Origin: Nocardia anocheti
GTDB taxonomy: Bacteria; Actinomycetota; Actinomycetes; Mycobacteriales; Mycobacteriaceae
Direction: 5' to 3'
Assembly (NCBI RefSeq): GCF_029675105.1
Contig: NZ_JAQQFV010000007.1
Coordinates: 372,001-436,000 of the forward strand
Length of the DNA stretch: 64,000 nt
Every line of letters starts with the position of its first letter. Positions within the stretch are counted from its first letter, which is position 1. Under the pieces are notes generated by a model. It did not search any database and was not told the DNA's origin. It saw nothing but the letters and a program-made list of their open reading frames with translations. Made by a program: the position numbers and the translations under genes. Below, in pieces: positions 25,738 to 33,964 of this stretch.

Positions 25738-26397
25738 TCAGCCGCGTACGGCGCGCAGCACGTCACCGTGCAGGGCGTCGGCGCGCGCGGCGATGGTGTC
25801 CACGCGCAGCAGAGCGGCGGCGAAGGGGTCGCCCAGGTCGGCGGGCAGCGAGGCCACATTGATCTCGATGTTGAGCTGCGAACTGAGCGCGGCCGAGCGG
25901 GCGGCGTCGGCGGCGGCGCCGATGTCGGTGACCACGTTCGGGTTGCCGATCGGGAGCAGTTCGGCGGCCAGCGACAGGATCTCGTCGGCCTCGTCCACCA
26001 CCGCGGCGGGCACCCGCGCGGCCTCCACGAGGGCGGCGTTGATCGCGGCGGTGCGCGCGGCGCGTTCGGCCTCGGAGTCCTTGGGCAGCTTGTAGGCGGC
26101 GCCGACCGCGGTGAAGGCGGCGGCGTCGGCGTCGGCCAGGGCCAGCGCGCGGGCGCGCGCGGCGTCGGCGGCCTCGATGACGCGTTCCACCACCGGCTGG
26201 TGCTCGGCGTCCTTGGCGCGGGTGGTGTAGCGCGCCACCATCGCCACCAGCGCCGCGGCCTGGGCGGCGTGCAGCGCGGCCACCGCGCCACCGCCGGGCG
26301 CGGGCACCTTCGCGGCCAGGTCCGACAGATACTGCTCGAGGGTCACCGCACCGAAGGAGGGGGCGATCTGCTGCGGCGAGACGGTGGGCTGCGACAC
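25738..26397 (-). CDS. cyclodeaminase/cyclohydrolase-family protein (FTCD_C-like)
   Basis: 219 aa, mostly helical, Ala-rich. Family signature near the N-terminus: TLEQYLSDLAAKVPAPGGGAVAALHAAQAAAL. The domain is that of formiminotetrahydrofolate cyclodeaminase, which turns 5-formimino-THF into 5,10-methenyl-THF; stand-alone actinobacterial members are not well characterised. A folate link is supported only loosely by folD 3.4 kb away; the hut pathway in this window uses a formimidoylglutamase that would not make formimino-THF. GTG at 26397 is the likely start (AAAGG about 11 nt upstream). It ends 1 bp from the convergent oxidoreductase stop. Confidence 0.8.
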   Translation of the reverse strand: MSQPTVSPQQIAPSFGAVTLEQYLSDLAAKVPAPGGGAVAALHAAQAAALVAMVARYTTRAKDAEHQPVVERVIEAADAARARALALADADAAAFTAVGAAYKLPKDSEAERAARTAAINAALVEAARVPAAVVDEADEILSLAAELLPIGNPNVVTDIGAAADAARSAALSSQLNIEINVASLPADLGDPFAAALLRVDTIAARADALHGDVLRAVRG

Positions 26398-26548
26398 GAC
26401 GGGGTGGCCTTTCGATGCGGCGAGAACTGCGACGGTGATCGTGGTCAACGCTACCGGGTGCCCACCCGGGAACACCGCCCGACCAGCACCCACACCGACA
26501 GACCGACCGGTCGGGGTCCGTCGGGTGCCCGGGGCTATGTTGGGTGTC

Positions 26549-27586
26549 ATGCGCATCGGATTGAGCATCAACTACTCGGGCGGTTTCAAGGAGGTGGCGG
26601 CCGAGGTCGCCGACCTGGAACGCGCCGGTCTCGACATCGTCTTCGTGCCCGAGGCGTACTCGTTCGACGCGGTGAGCGCCCTGGGCTACCTGGCCGCCCG
26701 CACCGAACGCGTGCAGCTGGCCTCGGGCATCCTGCAGCTCTACACCCGCACCCCGAGCCTGACCGCGATGACCGCCGCCGGTCTGGACTTCGTCTCCGAC
26801 GGCCGCTTCATCCTCGGCATCGGCGCCTCCGGCCCGCAGGTGATCGAGGGCTTCCACGGCGTGCCCTACGACGCGCCGATCGGGCGCACCCGCGAGCTGA
26901 TCGAGATCTGCCGCAAGGTCTGGCGCCGCGAGAAGCTCAACTACCAGGGCAAGTACTACCAGATCCCGCTGCCCGCCGAGCGCGGCACCGGCCTGGGCAA
27001 AGAGCTCAAGCTGATCAATCATCCGGTGCGTGAGGACATCCCGGTGCTGCTGGCCGCCCTCGGCCCGAAGAACGTGGAACTCGCCGCCGAGATCGCCAAC
27101 GGCTGGCAGCCCATCTTCTTCCTGCCGGAGAAGGCGAACGACGTGTGGGGCGACGCGCTGGCCGCGGGCAAGGCCAAGCGCGATCCCGCCCTGGGCACCC
27201 TCGACATCTTCGCGGGCCCGCCGCTGGCCATCGGCGAGAACGTCACCCCGCTGCTGGAATTCGTCAAGCCGCACCTGGCCCTCTACATCGGCGGCATGGG
27301 CGCCAAGGGCAAGAACTTCTATCACACCCTGGCCACCAAGTACGGCTACGGCGCGGCCGCCGACCGCATCCAGGAGCTGTACCTGGCCGGGGACAAGCAG
27401 GCCGCCGCCCAGGCCGTCCCCGACGACCTGGTCCGTGATGTCTCGCTCATCGGCCCCGAGAGCTTCGTCAAGGAGCGCGTCGCGGCCATGGCCGAGGCGG
27501 GCGTCACCACGCTCAATGTCGTCCCGCTGGCCGAGGACGCCCCGGGTCGGATCACGCTGATCGAGCAGCTGCGCGGTCTCTGCTGA
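26549..27586 (+). CDS. LLM-class F420-dependent oxidoreductase
   Basis: 345 aa luciferase-like (beta/alpha)8 protein. Family features: MRIGLSINYSGG start, ERAGLDIVFVPEAYSFDA, RTERVQLASGILQLYTRTP, GRFILGIGASGPQVIEGFHG and NHPVREDIPVLLAALGP. This layout is typical of F420-dependent enzymes of mycobacteria and Nocardia; hydride transfer to an unknown substrate is expected. TATGTT at 26536-26541 lies 7 nt before the ATG and no ribosome site is present, so the mRNA may be leaderless. Convergent with a STAS gene across a strong hairpin. Confidence 0.9.
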   Translation: MRIGLSINYSGGFKEVAAEVADLERAGLDIVFVPEAYSFDAVSALGYLAARTERVQLASGILQLYTRTPSLTAMTAAGLDFVSDGRFILGIGASGPQVIEGFHGVPYDAPIGRTRELIEICRKVWRREKLNYQGKYYQIPLPAERGTGLGKELKLINHPVREDIPVLLAALGPKNVELAAEIANGWQPIFFLPEKANDVWGDALAAGKAKRDPALGTLDIFAGPPLAIGENVTPLLEFVKPHLALYIGGMGAKGKNFYHTLATKYGYGAAADRIQELYLAGDKQAAAQAVPDDLVRDVSLIGPESFVKERVAAMAEAGVTTLNVVPLAEDAPGRITLIEQLRGLC

Positions 27587-27599
27587 CCCACCCCCGCGC

Positions 27600-27647
27600 A
27601 CGACGACGCGCCGCCGTCCGGAGCCCCAGGCGGCGGCGCGTCGTCGT
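27600..27647. terminator. 17-bp perfect hairpin, bidirectional terminator
   Basis: Left arm 27600-27616 (ACGACGACGCGCCGCCG), 14-nt loop, right arm 27631-27647, all 17 pairs matched, followed by TGTT on the plus strand. It starts 13 bp after the LLM oxidoreductase stop and ends 3 bp before the convergent STAS gene stop, so it can end both transcripts. Confidence 0.8.
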
Positions 27648-27650
27648 TGT

Positions 27651-27986
27651 TCAGGACGTGAACGAGGCCAGCGCGGCGGCCAGCGTGGTGTGCATGGCGA
27701 ACACCTGGTCCAGGCTGGTCATCTTCAGCTGACGGCTGGTGGCGGGCCCGTCGGCCACCACCGCGATCCTGGTGGTCTCACCCGCGCGCTGATGGGCGGC
27801 GACCAGCGTCGCCATCCCGGCCGAGGCCAGGAACCCGACCGCGGTCAGGTCGATCACCAGGGTCGCCGGTTTGTCCGCGAGGATGGTCTCGATCGCGGCG
27901 TCCAGCGCGGGCGCGGTGGCCAGATCGACCTCGCCGGTCACGGTGAGGACCGTGACGCCGTCGTGCACCGCCGTGGTGGTGGTCAT
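27651..27986 (-). CDS. STAS-domain protein (anti-sigma factor antagonist-like)
   Basis: 111 aa single STAS domain: GVTVLTVTGEVDLATAPALD, TLVIDLTAVGFLASAGMATLVAA with the Ser of the DLxxVxFLxSAG motif that is phosphorylated by anti-sigma kinases in classic antagonists. Start is uncertain: ATG 27986 gives the bare domain, GTG 28028 adds 14 residues; neither has a convincing ribosome site. It follows a SulP permease on the same strand, which is of interest because SulP proteins usually carry a C-terminal STAS domain. Confidence 0.8.
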   Translation of the reverse strand: MTTTTAVHDGVTVLTVTGEVDLATAPALDAAIETILADKPATLVIDLTAVGFLASAGMATLVAAHQRAGETTRIAVVADGPATSRQLKMTSLDQVFAMHTTLAAALASFTS

Positions 27987-28134
27987 CGTGTCCGTGAGGG
28001 GATACGCGTCTCCGGATGAGTTGGTCACGACTCCAACAACACACAAGTTCGACCGAATACGCAAGCCACACCTGTCACAGGCCCCCGCCGCAGCGGACAT
28101 CGGAACCGTTGCCCGCGCCACTCGACCTGCGGAT

Positions 28135-29394
28135 TCACGCCTCCGCGGCGCCGATAGCCACCGGTTCGCGCTCGGTGTGCCCGGCTCGCTCGCGGCGGGT
28201 CGGCCACCGGCGACGCGCGGCGCCGACGAGCACCACGACCAGCGCACCGGCGACGACGCCGTAGGCGAGATTGTGTGTCGAGACCGTGACGATCACCGTC
28301 ACCAGCATGCCCGCCGTCTCGGCGACCGGCATCCGACGCAGGGTTCGCGGGGCCAGCGATCGCCAGTCGACGGTGCCCGCCGCGACCGTCACCATCACCG
28401 CGACCAGCGCCGCCATCGGGATGCGCGCCACCAGCCCGCCCAGCCCCACCACCAGCGCGAGCAGGAAGACCCCGGCCAGCAGCGTCGAGATCCGGGTACG
28501 CGCACCGGAGATCTTCACATTGACCATGGTCTGGCCGATCATGGCGCAGCCGCCCATCCCGCCGAAGAACCCGGTCACCAGGTTGGCCACGCCCTGACCC
28601 CAGCCCTCGCGCCGCTTGTCGGAGCCGGTGCCGGTGACCTCGTCGACGAGAGTGGCGGTCATCAGCGATTCGAGCAGCCCGACCAGGGCCATGGCCAGCG
28701 CGAACGGCGCGATGATCCGCAGCGTCTCCCATGTCCACGGCACCGTGGGCAGGCCGAGGGTGGGCAGGCCGGTCGGCAGCGCGCCCTCGTCGCCGACATC
28801 GGGCACATGCAGCGACAGCGCCATGGTCACCGCGGTCAGCACGAGGATCACCACCAGCGGGGCGGGCACCGCGGTGGTCAGCCGGGGGAGCAGCACCAGA
28901 CCGGCCAGCGCGGCCACCACCATCGGATACACCAGCCACGGCACCCCGATCAGATGCGGGAGCTGCCCCAGGAAGATCAGGATGGCCAGCGCGTTCACGA
29001 ACCCGGCCAGCACGCCGGGGGTGACGAACCGCAGCAGCCGGGCGACCCCGGCCAGGCTCAGCGCGATCTGGAACACCCCCGCCAGCAGCACCGTCGCGAC
29101 GAGATAGTCGATGCCGTACTCGCGGGCCACCGGCGCGATCACCAGCGCCACCGCGCCCGTCGCGGCCGAGATCATCGCGGGCCTGCCGCCGGTGAACGCG
29201 ATCGTCACCGCCATGGTGAACGAGGCGAACAGCCCGACGCGCGGATCGACCCCGGCGATGATCGAGAACGAGATCGCCTCGGGGATCAGCGCCAGCGCGA
29301 CGACCAGTCCGCCGAGCACTTCGGTGCGCAGCTGGCGCGGTCGGCGCAGGGCGGTGAGGACCGGTCCGTTCCACCGGGAGGGCGGGGCGCCCAT
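28135..29394 (-). CDS. SulP-family anion permease lacking a STAS domain
   Basis: 419 aa, about ten to twelve membrane helices, typical SulP start EVLGGLVVALALIPEAISFSIIAGVDPRVGLFASF and TGAVALVIAP motif. Ends soon after the last helix with a basic tail (RRRWPTRRERAG), so the usual cytoplasmic STAS domain is missing. SulP members carry sulfate, bicarbonate or dicarboxylates; substrate unknown. RBS GGAG 7 nt before ATG 29394. A separate STAS protein follows about 150 bp downstream on the same strand. Confidence 0.88.
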   Translation of the reverse strand: MGAPPSRWNGPVLTALRRPRQLRTEVLGGLVVALALIPEAISFSIIAGVDPRVGLFASFTMAVTIAFTGGRPAMISAATGAVALVIAPVAREYGIDYLVATVLLAGVFQIALSLAGVARLLRFVTPGVLAGFVNALAILIFLGQLPHLIGVPWLVYPMVVAALAGLVLLPRLTTAVPAPLVVILVLTAVTMALSLHVPDVGDEGALPTGLPTLGLPTVPWTWETLRIIAPFALAMALVGLLESLMTATLVDEVTGTGSDKRREGWGQGVANLVTGFFGGMGGCAMIGQTMVNVKISGARTRISTLLAGVFLLALVVGLGGLVARIPMAALVAVMVTVAAGTVDWRSLAPRTLRRMPVAETAGMLVTVIVTVSTHNLAYGVVAGALVVVLVGAARRRWPTRRERAGHTEREPVAIGAAEA

Positions 29395-29536
29395 GTCGTG
29401 CTCCGTTTCTGGTGTGGCGACCGGTCGGTCCGGCGACCGACAACCTTAACTTTCGCTGAGGTCGGTCGCGCGGCCGGTCACGACGGGTATGCGGGGTGGG
29501 CCCACGAGCGTGGTGGACTAGTCGTACTGTGTGGGC

Positions 29537-30016
29537 GTGAACATCGATGTGACGCCTTTACCGGGGATCGGCGTATGCAAGGACTTTCCGCTGGCGGAGG
29601 CTCGTCGCCGGATCGGCGTGATCGAGCATCGCGACGGCTCGGTGGACCTAGTCGTCTCGCGACCGGGCGATTACGACACCACCACCTCGATTCCGCTGTC
29701 GGTCACCGAGATCGGAGTGCTGGCCGGACTGCTCGGCGCGCCCCAGGTGGTGCAGAAGACGCAGACGGTGCCCGTGATCGGCGAGCTGTCCACCCGGCAG
29801 TTCGCGATCGACCGGGGCAGCCCTTTCGACGGACGTCCGCTGCGCGACACCGAGATGCGCACGCGCACCAAGGCCTCGGTCGTCGCGGTGGTCCGCGCCG
29901 GTGAGGTGACCCCTTCGCCGGGAACGGATTTCACGTTCATCGCCGGTGATCTGGTGGTCGTCGTCGGCACCGAGGAGGGCCTGGAGGCGGCCGCGAGGCT
30001 GCTCGAGCAGGGCTGA
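29537..30016 (+). CDS. KhtT-like TrkA_C (RCK_C) regulatory protein, copy 1
   Basis: 159 aa cytoplasmic protein. N-terminal domain (MNIDVTPLPGIGVCKDF...RRIGVIEHRDGSVDLVV) and C-terminal RCK_C/TrkA_C domain from about residue 80 (LRDTEMRTRTKASVVAVVRAGEVTPSPGTDFTFIAGDLVVVVGTEEGL), the layout of KhtT, the regulator of the KhtU K+/H+ antiporter in Bacillus. About half identical to the next gene. GTG at 29537 is chosen by alignment to that paralogue. TACTGT at 29525-29530 lies 6 nt upstream and no ribosome site is present, suggesting a leaderless mRNA. Confidence 0.85.
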   Translation: MNIDVTPLPGIGVCKDFPLAEARRRIGVIEHRDGSVDLVVSRPGDYDTTTSIPLSVTEIGVLAGLLGAPQVVQKTQTVPVIGELSTRQFAIDRGSPFDGRPLRDTEMRTRTKASVVAVVRAGEVTPSPGTDFTFIAGDLVVVVGTEEGLEAAARLLEQG

Positions 30017-30043
30017 CTGTCGGCGACGATAGTAAAGAGAAGG

Positions 30044-30062
30044 TAAGGTATCGCCTAGCTGA
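30044..30062. promoter_or_regulatory. possible IdeR/DtxR-like box
   Basis: TAAGGTATCGCCTAGCTGA upstream of the antiporter operon matches 14 of 19 positions of the iron-box consensus as I recall it (TWAGGTWAGSCTWACCTWA). Flanking AGGTAAGG (30041-30048) and AGGTTAGG (30062-30069) are additional half-site-like repeats. The cluster of AGGTNAGG units is clear; iron or metal control is a guess. Confidence 0.25.
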
Positions 30063-30076
30063 GGTTAGGTGATCGA

Positions 30077-30559
30077 ATGAATGTAGATGTGACTTCCCTG
30101 CCGGGAATCGGTGTGCGGAAAGAATTTTCGCTGACGAAGGTGGACCGCCGCATCGGGGTGGTCGACCACCGCGACGGCGGAACCGACCTGATCTTCACCA
30201 AGGTCGGCGACGCGGACACGACGGTGCAGATCCCGCTGTCGGATACCGAGGCCCGGACGCTGGCGAGCCTGCTCGGCGCGCCGCAGCTCGTCGCGCAGCT
30301 GCGCGAGGAGCACCGTGAACTCGACGGCGTGAGCACCCGCTCGCTGCCGGTCCCGCCGAACTCGCCGTTCGCGGGCAAGCGCCTGGGCGACACCGAGATG
30401 CGGACCAGGACCCGCGCCTCGATCGTCGCGGTCCTGCGCGCGGGGCAGGTCATCGCCTCGCCGGGACCGGAATTCGGGTTCGCCGGGGGCGACGTGGTCG
30501 TCGTCGTGGGCACCAATGCCGGGCTGGACGCCGCCGCTTCGATCCTCTCCGGCGGCTGA
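30077..30559 (+). CDS. KhtT-like TrkA_C regulatory protein, copy 2
   Basis: 160 aa with the same two-domain plan as the preceding gene: MNVDVTSLPGIGVRKEF start, KVGDADTTVQIPLSDTEARTLASLLGAP, then RCK_C (GDTEMRTRTRASIVAVLRAGQVIASPGPEFGFAGGDVVVVVGT). It lies 4 bp upstream of the antiporter gene and is its likely regulatory subunit, as KhtT is for KhtU; the mycobacterial Rv3237c-Rv3236c pair has, from memory, the same order. RCK_C domains bind small ligands such as c-di-AMP or nucleotides. Confidence 0.88.
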   Translation: MNVDVTSLPGIGVRKEFSLTKVDRRIGVVDHRDGGTDLIFTKVGDADTTVQIPLSDTEARTLASLLGAPQLVAQLREEHRELDGVSTRSLPVPPNSPFAGKRLGDTEMRTRTRASIVAVLRAGQVIASPGPEFGFAGGDVVVVVGTNAGLDAAASILSGG

Positions 30560-30563
30560 GCCC

Positions 30564-31763
30564 GTGCAGATGAGTGGAACAACGCTGGCATTGATCCAGC
30601 TGGGGGCAGTGTTCTTCGGATTGGGTGTGCTGGGCCGCATCGCGGCGCGTATCGGCCTCTCACCCATTCCGCTCTATCTGATCGGTGGCCTGGTCTTCGG
30701 CACCGGCGGACTCATCGAGCTGCACGAGGTGGAGGACTTCATCCACCTGGCCAGCGAGATCGGTGTGGTCCTGCTGCTGTTGCTGCTCGGGCTCGAATAC
30801 ACCGCCGGTGAACTCGTCACCGGCATGCGCAAATCCTGGCCAGCGGGCCTGCTCGACCTGGTACTCAACGCGACACCCGGCGTGATCGTGGCGCTCATGC
30901 TCGGCCTCGGGCCGACCGGCGCGATCGCCATGGCCGGTGTCACCTACATCTCCTCCTCCGGCATCGTCGCCAAGGTGCTCAACGACCTGGGCCGCCTGGG
31001 CAACCGCGAGACGCCGACCATCCTGTCGATCTTGGTGTTCGAGGATCTGGCGATGGCGGTGTACCTGCCGGTGCTCACCGCCGTGCTCGCCGGTGTCGGC
31101 TTCGTCGCCGGGCTCACCACAGTGGGGATCGCGCTGGTCGCGGTGACCGTGGTGCTCGTGGTGGCGCTGCGCTACGGCAAGTACGTCTCGGCGATCGTGG
31201 CCAGCGAGGACCGGGAGATCTTCCTGCTCAAGCTGCTCGGCTCGGCGCTGCTGGTGGCGGGTATCGCCTCGGCGGTGCAGGTCTCCGCGGCGGTCGGCGC
31301 CTTCCTGCTCGGTATCGCGATCTCGGATTCGACCGCGCACGACGCGACCAAGATCCTCGAACCGCTGCGCGATCTGTTCGCGGCGATGTTCTTCGTGCTC
31401 TTCGGCCTGAGCACCGATCCGGCGAGTATCCCGCCGGTGCTGGGCTGGGCGATCCTGCTGGCCGTGGTCACCACCGCGACCAAGATCGCCACCGGCTGGT
31501 GGGCGGCCAAACGCGCCGGTGCCTCGCAGTTGGGCCGGGCCCGCGCGGGTACCGCGCTGGTCGCGCGCGGTGAGTTCTCGATCGTCATCGCCGGTCTGGC
31601 GGTGGCCGCGGGCGCGGTGCCCGACGAGTTCGCCGCGCTGGCCACCACCTATGTGCTGCTGATGGCGGTGATCGGTCCGATCGGCGCGCGCGTCGTGGAA
31701 CCGGTCATGCGGATGCTCGTCGGCCGCAAGCAGGCCGTGCCGGTGGACCCCGTCTCCGAGTGA
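30564..31763 (+). CDS. CPA2-family K+(Na+)/H+ antiporter (KhtU/KefB-like)
   Basis: 399 aa, about twelve membrane helices, of the monovalent cation:proton antiporter-2 family. Seen: IGLSPIPLYLIGGLVFGTGGL, LLLLLLGLEYTAGELV, TYISSSGIVAKVL, LVFEDLAMAVYLP (the acidic pair of the ion site) and ALVARGEFSIVIAGL. No C-terminal TrkA_N domain; regulation would come from the KhtT-like gene just upstream. GTG 30564 is used; ATG 30570 is equally possible. Probably expels K+ or Na+ in exchange for H+ under pH or osmotic stress. Confidence 0.9.
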   Translation: MQMSGTTLALIQLGAVFFGLGVLGRIAARIGLSPIPLYLIGGLVFGTGGLIELHEVEDFIHLASEIGVVLLLLLLGLEYTAGELVTGMRKSWPAGLLDLVLNATPGVIVALMLGLGPTGAIAMAGVTYISSSGIVAKVLNDLGRLGNRETPTILSILVFEDLAMAVYLPVLTAVLAGVGFVAGLTTVGIALVAVTVVLVVALRYGKYVSAIVASEDREIFLLKLLGSALLVAGIASAVQVSAAVGAFLLGIAISDSTAHDATKILEPLRDLFAAMFFVLFGLSTDPASIPPVLGWAILLAVVTTATKIATGWWAAKRAGASQLGRARAGTALVARGEFSIVIAGLAVAAGAVPDEFAALATTYVLLMAVIGPIGARVVEPVMRMLVGRKQAVPVDPVSE

Positions 31764-31775
31764 GACCCGTTCGTG

Positions 31776-31802
31776 GCCCCCGCGGCATGCCGCCGCGGGG
31801 GC
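31776..31802. terminator. 11-bp perfect GC hairpin
   Basis: GCCCCCGCGGC (31776-31786), loop ATGCC, GCCGCGGGGGC (31792-31802), followed by TTT. It lies 12 bp after the antiporter stop and 11 bp before the convergent response-regulator stop and can serve both. Confidence 0.8.
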
Positions 31803-31813
31803 TTTCGGCGTTC

Positions 31814-32467
31814 TCACGGCTCGATCAATCCGGCGCGGATCGCGTAGCGAGTCAGGTCGAGGCGGTCGCGTAGACCCAGTTTCTGCAGGATGTTGGCGCG
31901 ATGCCGGTCGACGGTCTTGACACTGATCACCAGCTCCCCGGCGATCTCACGCGCGGAGTAGCCCTCGGCGATGAGCTTGAGCACCTCCTCCTCGCGCGGG
32001 GTCAGAATGGTCTCGGGCAGCGTGGAACCCTGGCGGGCCAGTTGCAGGTAGTCGCGGACGAGCGCGGTGACCGCGCCGGGATAGAGGAACGACTCGCCAC
32101 GCATCGTCGCCCGGCACGCCTCGATGAGATCGCGGTCGGCCACCGACTTGAGCACATAGCCCGAGGCGCCCGCCTTCAGTGACTCGAAGAAGTACTGCTC
32201 GTTGTCGTACATCGACAGCATGAGGATGCGCACCGACTGGTGGGTCCGGGTGATCTCGCGGGCGGCCTGGATGCCGGTCATCCTCGGCATGGCGATATCG
32301 AGGATGACCAGGTCGATCTCGTCGTCGGCGAGCGCGGTGACCGCGTCGAACCCGTTGGCGGCCTCGGCGACGACGAGCAGGTCGGGCTCGTTGTCCAGGA
32401 TCATCCGCAGGCCGCTGCGCACCAGCGCGTGGTCGTCGGCCAGCAGGATCCGGGTGGGGGTGTTCAC
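31814..32467 (-). CDS. NarL/FixJ-family response regulator
   Basis: 217 aa. Receiver domain with DDH near residues 11-13, phosphoacceptor D57 in VILDIAMP and the conserved Lys in GYVLKSV; C-terminal LuxR-type HTH (LTPREEEVLKLIAEGYSAREIAGELVISVKTVDRHRANILQKLGL). GTG at 32467 is preceded by GGAGGTGCCC and overlaps the kinase stop (GTGA), so the pair is coupled. Targets unknown; the surrounding ion-transport genes are candidates. Confidence 0.93.
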   Translation of the reverse strand: MNTPTRILLADDHALVRSGLRMILDNEPDLLVVAEAANGFDAVTALADDEIDLVILDIAMPRMTGIQAAREITRTHQSVRILMLSMYDNEQYFFESLKAGASGYVLKSVADRDLIEACRATMRGESFLYPGAVTALVRDYLQLARQGSTLPETILTPREEEVLKLIAEGYSAREIAGELVISVKTVDRHRANILQKLGLRDRLDLTRYAIRAGLIEP

Positions 32468-33483
32468 GCGGGCACCTCCTCGCGGCGCGCGGCCACCGGG
32501 ATGACCAGTTCCACCGCGGTGCCGCCCGAGGCGGGGGAGGTGATGGTCAGGGTGGCGTCGATGAGCATGGCGCGCTCGCGCATCCCCCGGATGCCCGCGC
32601 CGTCCTCCACGGCACCGCCGCGTCCGTTGTCGGTCACCTGCAGGATCACGCAGTCCTCTCTGGGTTCGATCACCAGGGTCACGTCGTCGGCGCCCGCGTG
32701 GCGCAGCACATTGGTCAGGCTCTCCTGCGCCACCCGGTAGCAGACCAGCTCGATGTCGGGGTCGAGTCGGCTCAGCGCCGGGTCCACCTCGCGCCGCACG
32801 GAAATGCCCGCCGAGCGGGTGAATTCGTGACACAGCGCGGTGATCGCGCTGGGTAGTCCGAGGTCCTCGAGCACGTCGGGGCGCAGTCGTGAGGCGATGC
32901 CGCGCACCTCGTCGAGGCAGCCGCGCACCGTCTCCTGAGCCGCCTCGACCTCCTCGCGCAGTCCGGTGGGTGCCCGGTCGACGACGCGTTTGAGCCGCAG
33001 CAGCGCCACCGTCAGACTCTGGCCGATCTCGTCGTGCAGCTCGCGGGCGATGCGTCGGCGCTCGCCCTCCTGCGCGGCCAGCGCGGTGCCACCGGCCACC
33101 GAGCGTTCGGATTCGAGCCGGTCGAGCATGGCGTTGAAGGTCTCGATGAGCTGGTGGAAATCGCCGCTGGCCGGGCGGTCGACGCGGGCCGCGCGGCGCG
33201 GCGGATCGACCCGGCGCATGGAGGCCACCAGCTCGTTGAGCGGGGCCAGGCTGGTGCGCAACGCGACGGCGTTGGCGGTGAGGATCACCGCCAGTCCGAT
33301 GACCAGCACCGGGACCTCGGTCAGCCGCAGCCGGGCCGAGACGGTGGCGGGCGAGAACGCCAGGACCAGCGTGCCGAGGGTGAAGATGACGCCGTTGAGC
33401 AGGCAGATGCGCCAGAACAACGCCGTCACCGGCGTGCTGATTCGCTGCTCACGTCCTGCTCGCAGCGCTGCGAGACGGTTCAT
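32464..33483 (-). CDS. NarX/LiaS-type sensor histidine kinase
   Basis: 339 aa. Two membrane helices near residues 22-45 and 54-74 with a very short external loop, HAMP-like linker, then HisKA_3 with phosphoacceptor H150 in RIARELHDEIGQSLT and a HATPase domain ending in GAGIRGMRERAMLI...GGTAVELVIPV. ATG at 33483 is chosen as the start before a short basic N-terminus; longer starts at 33519 and 33531 are possible. A near-perfect SD (AAAGGAG) lies further upstream at about 33505. Cognate to the overlapping regulator. Confidence 0.9.
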   Translation of the reverse strand: MNRLAALRAGREQRISTPVTALFWRICLLNGVIFTLGTLVLAFSPATVSARLRLTEVPVLVIGLAVILTANAVALRTSLAPLNELVASMRRVDPPRRAARVDRPASGDFHQLIETFNAMLDRLESERSVAGGTALAAQEGERRRIARELHDEIGQSLTVALLRLKRVVDRAPTGLREEVEAAQETVRGCLDEVRGIASRLRPDVLEDLGLPSAITALCHEFTRSAGISVRREVDPALSRLDPDIELVCYRVAQESLTNVLRHAGADDVTLVIEPREDCVILQVTDNGRGGAVEDGAGIRGMRERAMLIDATLTITSPASGGTAVELVIPVAARREEVPA

Positions 33484-33659
33484 GCCACCAGCATGCTGGC
33501 GCCACTCCTTTCTGTCCATGGGGCGCCACACCCATCACCGCGGCCGATCCGGGCGCGCGGGCCGCGCACAAATGGGTGTCACGGCCGATGGTGGGTCCGC
33601 GCGCGCCGATCGAGACTCGATGCAGACGCAATCGACCGTGCCAGGAAGGACCGCTGGGG

Positions 33660-33935
33660 ATGGACATCGACCGGACGACGATCCCAGGGGCTGGCGTGCT
33701 GCACAGCTTCCGCACCCGTGGTGGCGCCCGATTCGCCCTGCTCACCGAGGCGGCGGGGGCCCGCAGGCTGCTCGGCTACACCGCGGGCAGTGACGAACCC
33801 ACGGTCGACATCGCCTTGGAGCCCGACGAGGCCGACCAGGTCGCCGAGCTCATGCACAGCAGCCCGCTCGGCGACCGGCTCGCCCGCCTCGAGCAGCGGC
33901 TGGACCTGCTGACCGGGAAGCGAGCCCACCCTTGA
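33660..33935 (+). CDS. single-domain relative of the KhtT-like N-terminal module
   Basis: 91 aa. It resembles only the N-terminal half of the KhtT-like proteins at 29537 and 30077: MDIDRTTIPGAGVLHSF parallels MNVDVTSLPGIGVRKEF, and VDIALEPDEADQVAELMHSSPL parallels VQIPLSDTEARTLASLLGAPQ. The RCK_C domain is absent and the protein ends in a predicted coiled helix (LGDRLARLEQRLDLL). RBS AGGAAGG about 10 nt upstream. It precedes a CBS protein and a permease and may be a regulatory module for them. Confidence 0.75.
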   Translation: MDIDRTTIPGAGVLHSFRTRGGARFALLTEAAGARRLLGYTAGSDEPTVDIALEPDEADQVAELMHSSPLGDRLARLEQRLDLLTGKRAHP

Positions 33936-33964
33936 GCACTGTCGAATCCCCACGGAGCCACGCC

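Noticed and set aside
25738..26397. Formiminotransferase-cyclodeaminase of the hut pathway
   Set aside because: Formimidoylglutamase (hutG) already ends the pathway here and no formiminotransferase domain is present.
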